From positions 682,001-746,000 of the forward strand of contig CANDOC010000001.1 in assembly GCA_947387575.1 (NCBI GenBank): DNA of 64,000 nt, read 5' to 3'. This DNA comes from Spongorhabdus nitratireducens. GTDB taxonomy: Bacteria; Pseudomonadota; Gammaproteobacteria; Pseudomonadales; Endozoicomonadaceae. The notes under the pieces were generated by a model. The model saw only the letters and a program-made list of their open reading frames with translations. It did not search any database and was not told the origin of the DNA. Position 1 is the first letter of the stretch; every line of letters starts with the position of its first letter. Both the position numbers and the translations under genes were made by a program. Positions 44,617-54,607 of the stretch are shown here, piece after piece.

Positions 44617-46980
44617 CTATTCCACCGGTTTTGGTGACGCTTCAGGGCGGTGGTCAACGGGCAAGGCTGTTACTGCTTCCCTGGTAGACCGCTCGCTAGC
44701 TTCCTCGGTAGATTGCGGCGAAGGTTGCGGTAGTGATTGTCCGGTTGACGAATCAGATGAACGTGTTTCACCTTCTTCCACTGTTCCAGAATCAGCTTCC
44801 ACCAAAGCCTGCAAATTTTTGCTGGACTGCTTTACTACTCCCGGAACAATGACCATTAGCACTTCTACCAGCTTTTCCAGCTGACTTTGGCTCAGTCTGA
44901 ACGGTGGCTGGTCCTCCTCGGTGGCCAACAGCAGTTCAATAGCGAAATTTTTACCCTCCCCCCCACTCGGCTCAACCGCATCTTGGGTCGACTCAACTTG
45001 TTGTGGCTCAAAGTACTTATCGAACAGAACAATCGCTTCATCAAGACTCGATAGCCGATACCGTTTCAGCCCGGACAACTGGTTGATGGCAAGCAGCAGG
45101 TACTTTTCAAACGTTAACTTGCCTTGAAGCCAGGGCTTCAGCGGGAGCATGAGTTCCAGCTCGGAGTAAACCTGATGCTCCAGCTTCTGGATAGCCGGCC
45201 GTTGGTCATTCAGTAACGGGTTGAAGAGATAATGCAACAAGCTCTCTATCAAGGGATGAGTACATAAGAGCCGGTTTCTCAGCCAGAATAACCGGTATGT
45301 CTCTGCTTGTGGCGAAAGCCCTGAGCATACGGCGACAGACATCCTGTCATAGTAATGTTCTGCCAGTGGTGAAATACGGGGGACAGTCTGCAAATTACAT
45401 TCAATCTGCCCCTTGATCATAGAATCAAGCGTGCGGGAAAGGCCTTCCGGAATGCTCGCAAGATCATCATACACGCTGCCGTTCAATCTTTTCACCGATT
45501 CTGTAATCACCTTTATGCCGCGCTGAAAAAACAGTACGTTACTCGTTGCTGCATCAAGACAGAGTGGATGGGTGAATACAATGTCATCAGGCTGGGAATC
45601 ATGCAAAGCAAGCAGCTTGTCAAAGCGCTCCTTAGTGCCGGGGTTGGAGAAGTTTTTTCCACGCCTTTCCAGCATCCGCAGATAATGCTCCGTTCTGGCA
45701 AACAACCCTTTGTACCAGGCGGCATCAACAAAACGAACGGGCAATACCCAGCCGAAAACCTGATGTACAAATTGCCATTGCTGAATAAACTCATTTCGCA
45801 TTTTGATAAGCGGCAGACATTCAGGCGCAATAACTTCAAGCCCGAGTTCAGGCTTTATTACCCTGCCGGTTTTGCATGCCGTCTGGAGCATAATCAGTGC
45901 TGCTGACGCCATTTCGTCCAGCTGCGCTGGCAGCAATGTTTTGGTCGCATGAACCAGATCAAACCATTCGATCAAACAGAGCCGGGTTTCAATAGTTTTA
46001 CATTTGACCTGTCTGACTATCTGCCCGGGTTCTTTTTTTATGTCTTCGGCACTTAATTTAAATACCGCATGACCATCCGGCTGCTTGTCGCAGAGACAGG
46101 CCCGACCAACTAAATCATGCAGGCTGACACCATTCACCTGAAAGGAGCCTTGTGGCTGGGTTTCATGAATTCGGCCCAATTCCACCGGACAGAAGCAGGT
46201 TAATGCAGGCTCACCCAGTTTCGACAACAGATACTGGATACTCTGCCAATCAGATTTGTTCATACTGTAACGGTCGAACATATATCGCTGTAACGTAATC
46301 AGGTTATCCTTGCGACCACTATCAAGGGGGGTGAATTCCCCGGCATTGACCGGCTCTGAAAACAGGAAGCCACCAACATCATCACTGAAGGGTGGAGCAC
46401 CAGGTTTGAATACTGATGAAGCCAGGCGGTACTTTCCTTTTTTGGGAGGATCTTTGGGCCTGGGTTGCCGCTGGGCCTGTATAGCTTCAAATTCAACCCG
46501 AAGCTCACTCAATTTCGTTTCATTGACTCTGACCATGTCTTCATATAACAATGGATCGACCATACCGGCATCATTTCGCACACTGATAGTAATACACACC
46601 TCGGATTGCCTTGAAAGCCAAAGTGAGCCGGCCCGGCTTCTGGCGGGATGAAAAAAATCAAATACCATCTGCTGCATGATCTGAAGATTGGCTTTGCAAT
46701 GCTCGATCTGTTGATTAAACTCGCTTTCATTGATCAGTTTTACTTTTGATTTTTTCTTCTGCCGTTTATTTTGATCGCAATAATCTTTATATGAAGAAAA
46801 AACCGGGAGAAGCGGAGCAAAACCAATCTCACCACCAGGCCTCACACCAAAAAACACATGGCCGTGCTGTGCATGGGAGGTTACGTCAAATCTGAAGTGT
46901 TCCAGCCCTGCTTGTGCTATCAGGGGAATTAACAAAATACCGCCCATGAAAATGAACAGCTGTCTGAATAATAACAACAC
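44617..46980 (-). CDS. Secreted protein of about 787 residues, unknown function
   Basis: The N-terminus has a signal peptide (FIFMGGILLIPLIAQAG). The start codon is unclear: GTG at 46980, with AAGG almost touching it, or a rare codon further in; no ATG leaves a full signal. Cysteines recur in pairs (CFCPVE, ACLCDKQ). The C-terminal 65 residues are Ser/Glu/Pro-rich and low in complexity (SLPQPSPQSTEEASERST). Most of the protein looks helical. No domain recognised. The 3' end is duplicated at 41443. It runs in the same direction as the gene at 47221. Confidence 0.65.
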   Translation of the reverse strand: MLLLFRQLFIFMGGILLIPLIAQAGLEHFRFDVTSHAQHGHVFFGVRPGGEIGFAPLLPVFSSYKDYCDQNKRQKKKSKVKLINESEFNQQIEHCKANLQIMQQMVFDFFHPARSRAGSLWLSRQSEVCITISVRNDAGMVDPLLYEDMVRVNETKLSELRVEFEAIQAQRQPRPKDPPKKGKYRLASSVFKPGAPPFSDDVGGFLFSEPVNAGEFTPLDSGRKDNLITLQRYMFDRYSMNKSDWQSIQYLLSKLGEPALTCFCPVELGRIHETQPQGSFQVNGVSLHDLVGRACLCDKQPDGHAVFKLSAEDIKKEPGQIVRQVKCKTIETRLCLIEWFDLVHATKTLLPAQLDEMASAALIMLQTACKTGRVIKPELGLEVIAPECLPLIKMRNEFIQQWQFVHQVFGWVLPVRFVDAAWYKGLFARTEHYLRMLERRGKNFSNPGTKERFDKLLALHDSQPDDIVFTHPLCLDAATSNVLFFQRGIKVITESVKRLNGSVYDDLASIPEGLSRTLDSMIKGQIECNLQTVPRISPLAEHYYDRMSVAVCSGLSPQAETYRLFWLRNRLLCTHPLIESLLHYLFNPLLNDQRPAIQKLEHQVYSELELMLPLKPWLQGKLTFEKYLLLAINQLSGLKRYRLSSLDEAIVLFDKYFEPQQVESTQDAVEPSGGEGKNFAIELLLATEEDQPPFRLSQSQLEKLVEVLMVIVPGVVKQSSKNLQALVEADSGTVEEGETRSSDSSTGQSLPQPSPQSTEEASERSTREAVTALPVDHRPEASPKPVE

Positions 46981-47139
46981 CTTAAACGCCCGTGTCTTAA
47001 GTTATTCTATTATGTTTTTAATTGGCAAAAATCCCCTCCATCAGGTAATTGAACACCTGACCCGGAGTGAATTTAATATAGGCGAAAAGGGATTCGACAG
47101 GCGTAGTTAATTTAGGGTGTATATTGAATTTTAATGTTG

Positions 47140-47217
47140 TTAATTTATCTGATCAGCAATCATGACTGCAGCCTTCAGACCTGAAAGATAAGCCCCGTGA
47201 ACAGTTGCCGGATTATA
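47140..47217 (-). pseudogene. C-terminal remnant of an FAD-dependent amine oxidase
   Basis: Directly after the stop codon of the gene at 47221, and in the same frame, 25 codons read PYNPATVHGAYLSGLKAAV and on to a TAA at 47140-47142. ATVHGAYLSGL-x-AA is the typical C-terminal signature of flavin amine oxidases, where it lines the FAD. No other part of such an enzyme is present. It is a relic left by deletion or insertion of the neighbouring gene. Confidence 0.6.
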
Positions 47218-47220
47218 AGG

Positions 47221-49035
47221 TCAGTCCTTGATTGAGGATAAATCACGAACCCATTCGCACCCCTCCATCCATTCCGGTGCTATTGGCAGGGCCTTGCATG
47301 AAGGCCGTGGCCGCAGTGATGTTCCCCGAGGCACATCAGGGTATACCGGAAACACCAACGGGCCTTCAGGCAAGGGATACGGCAGCCCGTCAGGTCCGCC
47401 TTCGGGCTTGAAATCCATCGGAGTAAGAAATGCGGAGGCCTGATCTTCAGTTCTTCTTGCATCCATTCTCTGTGACTTTGATGTCTGAAATTCCATTGCC
47501 TGAGCTTCTGTTCCCGAACAAGACAATAGCCATGATATGAAAAATTTTGACTCCACTCTTTGTGGTTGAACCATGCGGCAATAGCCATGATCCCCTGCTC
47601 CCACCCTGACAGGTTCAGCAGAGACCTCCATCGGTATGACGTGTTCCTGTTGAGGAAGATGCTCAGGACAAGACGCTTCGTCAACAGTACCCTCCTCTAC
47701 AGACTGATCATGTGAGCTGCTGCTCTCGGAGCCGTGCGAAAACTGAGTCTGTAGTGTGACAACGTCATGATAATCAGGGGTCAGAAAGGCCTTGACGGGT
47801 AAATGATCAAGTATTACAGCGACCTCCTGACTGGCAATTTTCTGCCTGACCCTGTCCGGATGAAAGATCCAGCGGTCTGAACAATGGTTTGAACAATGGT
47901 CTGAACAATGCTGAGCCGGAATGGATACTTCGAGCGCCAGAGGTAATACATCTGTCACTTCAAGATGGCTACCCAGTTGCGGCCATTGGCCATACTTTGC
48001 AGCATTGAGCGCGTAGTCATGTATCCTGAGGTGCTGAAACACGGTTGGACCATCCCAACCTATCTGGTTGGCCACACTGATCAGGGTTTTATTGAACAGA
48101 TACAGAAACAGTATCCTGTGCCCGGCCGGCAGTCTGTCCGGGGCATACAATACGAGCCGCATCAAAAATTGCACATGCCGTTTTATCAGGGGATCTTTGC
48201 GCAGCCTGGCTGCCAGTGCCCTTTGAGGCCCTGATGGCTCAGCGATATGCCGGAAAAGAACGTAGGGCAAAGCCTCACAGGCTTTCCATAACGTAAAACA
48301 GCACAACTCTTCATCGTACCGGGTTCGGTGCCGGTATTTTTTTAACAGGCTGTGCGCATCATATTCCACCGCAACCAAATAGTGATACAACTGCTCGGCA
48401 TTGAGCATTCCCTTGGGCACGACAGTTTTGTCAGTGTCCCAGCGGGTAGACGCCTTGCGAAGTTGTTTATACGCCTTTTTCCAGTTAAAGGGTTTAACAC
48501 AACCCGGTAACAGGACTTCATTGATATACCTGAGCCTGAGGGTGAGATAGGTTTTCTCAAGCTCATTCAGAGTCCCTGCATCCGAGTAAACCAGTCCCGC
48601 AAGATGGATGATAGCCAGCATCAGGCCGTGATCTTTTTTCTCGAGCCAGGCATGCAGTTCGGCATCCCACTGGAATCCCTGATGCTGAAGTTCTGTCAGT
48701 GTTTTCAGATCATCATACTGCTGCCCCCATTTGATGATCATATTCATAAATTGATTCAGCAGCGTATGGAGGCACTGTATTCGAAGATTACACAACGCTT
48801 CTGGTAATTCATCATAGGGGTTATCGATCTGATAGGGTTCCATCCCGGCCTCAGTCGCAAGCCTGTAAATTTCTTCCCGTGCCTGTTTAGCCTGCTCCCT
48901 TTCCTCAAAATAACGCCAGGCGACCCGGTCTTCATTCCTGACGGCCAGTACCGTTGTGCTCACGGTGAAACATGAGATTAAACAGAGCACCGTAAAAAGG
49001 TGCCGGCATGATGGCAACCGGAAAACATCTTTCAT
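47221..49035 (-). CDS. Secreted protein of 604 residues, unknown function
   Basis: From the ATG at 49035 the signal peptide is LFTVLCLISCFTVSTTVLA; the open frame continues upstream but without export features. The body is helical, with Arg/Lys/Glu-rich stretches. A 12-bp tandem repeat (about 47876-47911) encodes CSDHCSNHCSDR, a local Cys/His cluster that could bind metal. The C-terminal 120 residues are Pro/Gly-rich (GGPDGLPYPLPEGP). The stop is followed in frame by an amine-oxidase tail. No domain recognised. Confidence 0.65.
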   Translation of the reverse strand: MKDVFRLPSCRHLFTVLCLISCFTVSTTVLAVRNEDRVAWRYFEEREQAKQAREEIYRLATEAGMEPYQIDNPYDELPEALCNLRIQCLHTLLNQFMNMIIKWGQQYDDLKTLTELQHQGFQWDAELHAWLEKKDHGLMLAIIHLAGLVYSDAGTLNELEKTYLTLRLRYINEVLLPGCVKPFNWKKAYKQLRKASTRWDTDKTVVPKGMLNAEQLYHYLVAVEYDAHSLLKKYRHRTRYDEELCCFTLWKACEALPYVLFRHIAEPSGPQRALAARLRKDPLIKRHVQFLMRLVLYAPDRLPAGHRILFLYLFNKTLISVANQIGWDGPTVFQHLRIHDYALNAAKYGQWPQLGSHLEVTDVLPLALEVSIPAQHCSDHCSNHCSDRWIFHPDRVRQKIASQEVAVILDHLPVKAFLTPDYHDVVTLQTQFSHGSESSSSHDQSVEEGTVDEASCPEHLPQQEHVIPMEVSAEPVRVGAGDHGYCRMVQPQRVESKFFISWLLSCSGTEAQAMEFQTSKSQRMDARRTEDQASAFLTPMDFKPEGGPDGLPYPLPEGPLVFPVYPDVPRGTSLRPRPSCKALPIAPEWMEGCEWVRDLSSIKD

Positions 49036-49363
49036 CTTTGGCTCAGCTTTTTTTGATATCAAGAATCCCGGGGTAGATGAGGTTCTTTTATTGTACTGTA
49101 AAAAATCAAGCGCTCTGAAAATTAAAAAAATCAATAAATATAAAAAATACTATCACTTGAGACTTGTTTGTTGATTTTATATTTCCTGACAAGAAGAAAA
49201 TAATTTAAATCATTTCTTTCCCTGAATTTTCACAAGAGAAGATCTATTTTGAATCACTTATACATCCACTCATCTTTAGTACAGATTTTGTTTATAGATA
49301 AAATAGTGTGCTATTAAAGTAGACGCATTTTTAAACATAAAACCAATCTGGTCTGGTGTTATT
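49036..49363. promoter_or_regulatory. Divergent AT-rich intergenic region, 328 bp
   Basis: This stretch lies between the minus-strand 604-residue gene and the plus-strand SET gene and should hold both promoters. It is AT-rich; no operator-like palindrome or ORF was seen. Confidence 0.4.
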
Positions 49364-52300
49364 TTGAATAAAAGTAAAAGCGCCTGCCTGACAAAATTTA
49401 TAATTGTTTGTATCTGCTCATACTTTTTATGTCTTTCTTTCCAAAGGGTGGAAGCCAGGCCAACATCAAGTTTAAAGCCGGTGAAACTCCACGAAAGTTC
49501 TGATGGCCTTGAATATTTTGTCCCTGATTGTGTTTTTTGCGACGGGGATTCGGTTATTTCCTTTCAGCACCTGTTATCTGCCCAGAGAGCCCTGGCTGCT
49601 GTACCGGGGGTCGTTGAAGGAGAAAGCAGCATGCCCGGTGCCGGCACAGGCGCCTTTGCCGCCCGGGATTACCGGAAACATCAACTGATTGGTTTCTACC
49701 CCGGCAGGCTGGTCTGCAGAAAACAGCTGGCCCCTACCCTGAGCACGGATTACCTGCTTCTGACCAAAACCGATAAAAACCAGGTGCGGTATCCCATGAG
49801 CATTGTCTGGTTTCCGGCTTCAAGCCTGATGATTCATCCGGGGCCGGATTGCTTTAATACCGCTACAGATACCTATACCGCATGGACCGGCGTCAGACTG
49901 GCACGCCGAAACACCGAGCTGGGATTTGATGCCGCGTTCACTGACGATCCCATGCGCCGGCTGAACTATATGATCAGAAAGGAAGAAAACTGCATCATGA
50001 TACCGGTTGTGTCACCTGACTGTATTCAGTCAGTTAACCGCAACGGCGTCATTTATGTCGATCCGGATAAATTTTCGGCTGAAAAAATGCTGATCGCAGT
50101 TGTCGCCATCAAACCCATTGCTGCCGGAGCCGAACTGGGAACCTGGTACGGTGGCCGCTTCGCGCCCTATTTTCAGTATGTCGGCTGGAATATTGTCAAA
50201 CAGCCACAGGTGATTTCACGGTTTGATGGCGGCTATTGCCAGCTTCAGGTTGATCCGACGCAGCTACCCAAACGTTCGAAATATAAAGGCAGCAGACGCC
50301 GCTGTGACACAATGGATGTTTCGCTACAGCCCCCGGAACCGCTTGATGTTGCCTGCAGCCTGAGTGTTACAACCCGGTTTATGGGAGATGTTCCCCCATC
50401 CTTGTTGTTTTCCGAATGCCCCGGTTATGCAACCGATGAAAGCGAAACAAGTGATAGCGAAGAAACCGGGGAGGATAGAAGAGAATTAGGTGGTGGAGAA
50501 TTATATGGTGAAGAGTCAGGTGGTGAAGAGCTAGATGGTAGAGAGTGGGATGATGAAGAATCAGATGGTGAAGAGCCTGATGATGTCTGGTCCGACCACA
50601 CGTTCCAGCCAGACTCATCAGAGGATGAGGATTTCCAGCCCGTCAAACGGAACACAAAACTCAAACAAAAGCGTTCCCGCCGGGTAGACAACGCCGTCGT
50701 TTTGCATTCACCTGTGTGCCTGAATAAGCAGGAGCGCGTTGAAAGGTTGCGCTGGCTAATGGCCAACTATAAAGCAGAAGCACTCTATCACCGAATAGCT
50801 GTCGATTTATGCGAATGGTTATACAGCCTCAGCGGCAAACACCCGTTATCAAAAAGTTACTCGATACTTTTCAAAACCCTGACGGCAGCAGCGTTTGATC
50901 ACCCCGATGATGGCAAATGGGAAGGGGACGACTTTTTACTCTACGAATTTATTGAGGAATATGACGGTTTCGGGGAACGGGATCGTTATGCACTCATGAC
51001 CTTCAACATCCTGTTTCACAAACATTTGCAGTACACCGAGACACGGGATGATTTTGTACTCCGCGAGTTCTGCCGGTCGTGGTTAAAACAGCAAAAAGGT
51101 CTGACGGCCCTCACCTCAATGCTGGCAAAATATAGAATCTCGCTTTGCAATGACCTGACCTATAAATCATGGAATCAACTGGCGCTGGAACAATTCTTTC
51201 GGCATCACCATCTTGAAGTGTATCCGGCAGAGATGGAAGACATAGAGAGCCTGCCCTTTCCAACAGATTGTCCCAGAAAAATAACCGAGTACCGAAAACT
51301 GACCAATCCTGTGGTACGCAGTAATGGTGGCAAGGATGGCAGCCTGAACCGGGTTATCTGTCAGTATGTTTTTGAAAAGGAAAATAGTACCAAAATCCAT
51401 TTTGTGGCAAGTCAGTTGAAATCAACTCACATGCCCCTTCCTGAAGGCTATGGCCCGGTATGGAATACCGATGTGCTCTGTCAGTACATGCTGGACAGTG
51501 GACTGCTGGATATTGACCTGCTGGAACATGCCAGAAAAATATCCGCCAGTGTTTTACCCCGGTTGAAACTGGATGTCCTGCAGTTGGCCACATATATTCG
51601 TCATGCCTGCCGGGAAGGCTGGAATCTCGGTTTTATGGCAAGCCTGGTAAAGTCCCCGGACTGGGATGAAACCAGGCTGCTGCTCTGCAGGGAGCTAAAA
51701 CAGCGGCCACTGGTTTTCAGAACTGATATCGAAGGGCTCAGCAGGCAATATTGCAGTACCACCAAGCTGTCAGAAAAAGGGCGTATACGGCAGGAGGCTT
51801 GTACAAGAGCGCTGCTGGCGAATATGGCAGGCGATATGAATCCCGATGCACTGGTACTTTATTTCCGGATAGCAGTCACAGAAGGCAGCCTCGGGGTTGT
51901 AACAACCCTGAATGATTATGGTATAGCAGTACCTGATACCTACAGAACAACCGGTGAACCGGCCCCCTGCCGGTGGTCTCAGCTTCATATTACCACCCAT
52001 GTTAAAGGTCATATGTCGCCATTGCTGCCTGAAGCAAGTGCTCATTCGGAACCTGAATTCGTTATGGAGCCTGCACCGGAACTGACACCCGGGGAACTCA
52101 AGGCGGTAGTCCAACAGGTAAGGCAGATGTTTAGGGAGCTGCATACCCGATATGCAGCAAGCCCCAAAAAAGTACTGAATCGAATGACTCAAAAATTGCC
52201 GCAGCAACAGGTACCAGCTCCCGTTGCCGGCAACAAATGGACGATTCCGGCACTGATCCAGTTCATGGTCTGTCATCAACTGATCGATATCACCCGGCCA

Positions 52301-54562
52301 CAACATGCCGAATGTATCACCATGTCCTCTCTGGCCCTGACTGATTTACCGGATGAAACCAAAGCCGGTTATGTGAGATTGTGCCTTGAATACGGCTGGA
52401 ATCTCCATGGCGTATTAATGCTGAGTAAAACCTGCAGAGGTGAGCGCTGGTCACAGAAACTGGCGTCTTGCCTGGGTTGCAGCGAACTAAAATACAAGTA
52501 CTCAATCGAAGACCTTTGCCACAAACTCCGGACACTTCAGCAAAAGAGAACAACAAAGAAGATCCGCCAGGCCGAAAAGCAGGGCAAGAGTTACCGCTTC
52601 TATCATGAACACCTGCTGGTTCGAGCCATGATTGAGCGTCATATCCTGGGTGAAGAGCATTCGGAAGCGTTGCAGGCATATCTTGGGCTGCTGAAAGCAC
52701 AGGGTGTTGGCAACGACATGCAAGCGCAGAAATTGCGTGTTTATAGCATCCCTGTACCTGCCTCAATGCGACAGGAGATGATACAGAAAAGAACCGAGCG
52801 TGCCGCTTATGCCCGCGTATGTCTGCAGCAGAAACGACAAGAAAGAATATCACAACGACAAAGCGCTGATACCCGGGAAAAGTCTGCTCAGCCCGTAGGC
52901 GGGATACTGCCATCCAAGCGGCCGGCCCGTCATGATGATTCAGATATCGCTACAGATGATGAATCCAGTGGCTCGGAACACAGCCTGAGCCTGCCCAGTT
53001 CATCTGCAAGCCAGTCCAGCCCGCGTACCGGTGCAGAACAGCCTGAGGAAAGTGATGCATCTGTCGAAACCGATCCGGAGGCCAGCAGCTACGACCCTGA
53101 AGACTTTCCTGCAGGCTACCCTGAAGATTTACCGGTCCAGGCAGAGATATCGGATAGTAACAGTTCCGAGGCCGATGATGAGTCAGACAGCGACTATGAA
53201 ACCCGGGGCCGGCCCAAAAGATCCAGCCCCCTGCCCGCCGCCACTCACTGCTTTCGCATACTGGTTAACGATGAGGCTAAACGTTTACGTAGTGAGCTGA
53301 AGAAACTGGCCCTTGAACCTGACAGCCCGCACCGTTCCAACAGTATTGGCCATCTTTGTGGAAACCTGCTGCGCCTGCTTCGAAGCCGGGATGATTCGCG
53401 CCTTGCCCATTGCTACACGGAGCTGGCCAGAATGCTTTCATGTCGGGGAATAGTGCCCACTGACGGGAAACAATGGAATGATATAATGCTGTTTGAATTT
53501 ATCGAAGCCAGCGGAGGTTTTGAAGAGCAGGATACCTATACCCTGATGACCTTCCCGATGCTCGATCACCGACTGACACACGACCAAAATACAACGGTTC
53601 TGCAGCAATTCTGCCAGTCATGGCTGGACAGGCGGTTCAGCCTGCAACAACTTGTCAGAAGTCTCAATCGACATAAAATTACGCCGGTCGGTCAACCTCA
53701 TTTTATTACATGGACTACCCGCAGCCTGGCCGAATACCTTCAGCGATACGGGGTCACGCCTGACACAGATACGACTGGAAGCTGCACCGTCCTCCCCGGA
53801 GGCAGAGACAACAGTCAATCACTGGAACCGCTGCTGCCTTACGCAGCAAAAGGGCATATTCCTAGTCTTAACCAGTACCTTCAAAAGAGTACATTCCATC
53901 GTAATACTGTTCTCAGCCAGATTTCACTGACACTTAATGACAGTGGGGTGCCGGTTCCGGAGGACTGCCATAGCGATAAGTGGTCAGCCGCTGTAGTGGC
54001 CATGTATATGATTAAGGAAGACATGCTGGACATATTCAGAGCAGAGCATGCAATCAAAATATCCTGGCAGACTATCGCCGACCTGAAGCTTGAAGATGAG
54101 CAGTTTTTTACTTATATGAAACATGCGATTGAGAACGGTTGGAGCACAAGTTTCCTGGGTATTCTGCGCAACAGAATGGAGGATGCTGTATTTTTTCCTT
54201 GGATCATCAACGGCGTAAGAACCTATCACATCGTCTACCCGACCCCACTGAGTCAGCTTGAAGATAATTATCGGGCCAGCCACGCGAGGGAAGCCCGGAA
54301 CCGGATTAAAACGGAACTGAGTTATCGGGCCGTCATAGCCAATGCAGATGGCGATGAATTTCCGGAAGCGCTCAGGACTTATCTGGAAATTTCGGAAACA
54401 ACCACATCCAATACCGTTGCTTTTCATCTTAAAGGCTATGGCATTCGGATTCCGGCGGAACTGGAGGCAAAGGCAGGTAATGGCAAGGCGGGAGGCAAGG
54501 CCGGTACAACAGAATGGATCAAGGCCAATATCGATAAATTTCGAAGAGGCCAAAGCAGGTGA
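49364..54562 (+). CDS. Giant secreted SET-domain protein with internal repeats
   Basis: The 1732-residue protein probably starts at TTG, as no ATG lies near the signal peptide (FIIVCICSYFLCLSF). Residues about 92-270 resemble a SET lysine-methyltransferase domain: GAGTGAFAARD and LIGFYPG at the start, LNYMIRKEENC in place of the NHxCxPN motif, and IKPIAAGAELGTWYGGRF at the end. The altered NHxC motif makes catalysis uncertain. An acidic stretch (359-425) runs into a basic cluster (427-440, KRNTKLKQKRSRR) like a nuclear-localisation signal. Two kinds of repeat follow. One is at 515-613 and 1366-1463. The other occurs three times, starting near residues 700, 959 and 1540 (W-x-LLDI-x-EHA-x-KIS pattern). 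A second acidic linker is at 1186-1290. Host-directed function is inferred. Confidence 0.75.
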   Translation: MNKSKSACLTKFIIVCICSYFLCLSFQRVEARPTSSLKPVKLHESSDGLEYFVPDCVFCDGDSVISFQHLLSAQRALAAVPGVVEGESSMPGAGTGAFAARDYRKHQLIGFYPGRLVCRKQLAPTLSTDYLLLTKTDKNQVRYPMSIVWFPASSLMIHPGPDCFNTATDTYTAWTGVRLARRNTELGFDAAFTDDPMRRLNYMIRKEENCIMIPVVSPDCIQSVNRNGVIYVDPDKFSAEKMLIAVVAIKPIAAGAELGTWYGGRFAPYFQYVGWNIVKQPQVISRFDGGYCQLQVDPTQLPKRSKYKGSRRRCDTMDVSLQPPEPLDVACSLSVTTRFMGDVPPSLLFSECPGYATDESETSDSEETGEDRRELGGGELYGEESGGEELDGREWDDEESDGEEPDDVWSDHTFQPDSSEDEDFQPVKRNTKLKQKRSRRVDNAVVLHSPVCLNKQERVERLRWLMANYKAEALYHRIAVDLCEWLYSLSGKHPLSKSYSILFKTLTAAAFDHPDDGKWEGDDFLLYEFIEEYDGFGERDRYALMTFNILFHKHLQYTETRDDFVLREFCRSWLKQQKGLTALTSMLAKYRISLCNDLTYKSWNQLALEQFFRHHHLEVYPAEMEDIESLPFPTDCPRKITEYRKLTNPVVRSNGGKDGSLNRVICQYVFEKENSTKIHFVASQLKSTHMPLPEGYGPVWNTDVLCQYMLDSGLLDIDLLEHARKISASVLPRLKLDVLQLATYIRHACREGWNLGFMASLVKSPDWDETRLLLCRELKQRPLVFRTDIEGLSRQYCSTTKLSEKGRIRQEACTRALLANMAGDMNPDALVLYFRIAVTEGSLGVVTTLNDYGIAVPDTYRTTGEPAPCRWSQLHITTHVKGHMSPLLPEASAHSEPEFVMEPAPELTPGELKAVVQQVRQMFRELHTRYAASPKKVLNRMTQKLPQQQVPAPVAGNKWTIPALIQFMVCHQLIDITRPQHAECITMSSLALTDLPDETKAGYVRLCLEYGWNLHGVLMLSKTCRGERWSQKLASCLGCSELKYKYSIEDLCHKLRTLQQKRTTKKIRQAEKQGKSYRFYHEHLLVRAMIERHILGEEHSEALQAYLGLLKAQGVGNDMQAQKLRVYSIPVPASMRQEMIQKRTERAAYARVCLQQKRQERISQRQSADTREKSAQPVGGILPSKRPARHDDSDIATDDESSGSEHSLSLPSSSASQSSPRTGAEQPEESDASVETDPEASSYDPEDFPAGYPEDLPVQAEISDSNSSEADDESDSDYETRGRPKRSSPLPAATHCFRILVNDEAKRLRSELKKLALEPDSPHRSNSIGHLCGNLLRLLRSRDDSRLAHCYTELARMLSCRGIVPTDGKQWNDIMLFEFIEASGGFEEQDTYTLMTFPMLDHRLTHDQNTTVLQQFCQSWLDRRFSLQQLVRSLNRHKITPVGQPHFITWTTRSLAEYLQRYGVTPDTDTTGSCTVLPGGRDNSQSLEPLLPYAAKGHIPSLNQYLQKSTFHRNTVLSQISLTLNDSGVPVPEDCHSDKWSAAVVAMYMIKEDMLDIFRAEHAIKISWQTIADLKLEDEQFFTYMKHAIENGWSTSFLGILRNRMEDAVFFPWIINGVRTYHIVYPTPLSQLEDNYRASHAREARNRIKTELSYRAVIANADGDEFPEALRTYLEISETTTSNTVAFHLKGYGIRIPAELEAKAGNGKAGGKAGTTEWIKANIDKFRRGQSR

Positions 54563-54607
54563 CCTCCCCTTTAAGACAACGGGATAAAAAGGATGCTATA
54601 AGCCGGA

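Noticed and set aside
53984-54553. 189-codon minus-strand frame opposite the SET-domain gene
   Set aside because: Sense-strand repeats and domains explain the region; the antisense frame has no start context or family.
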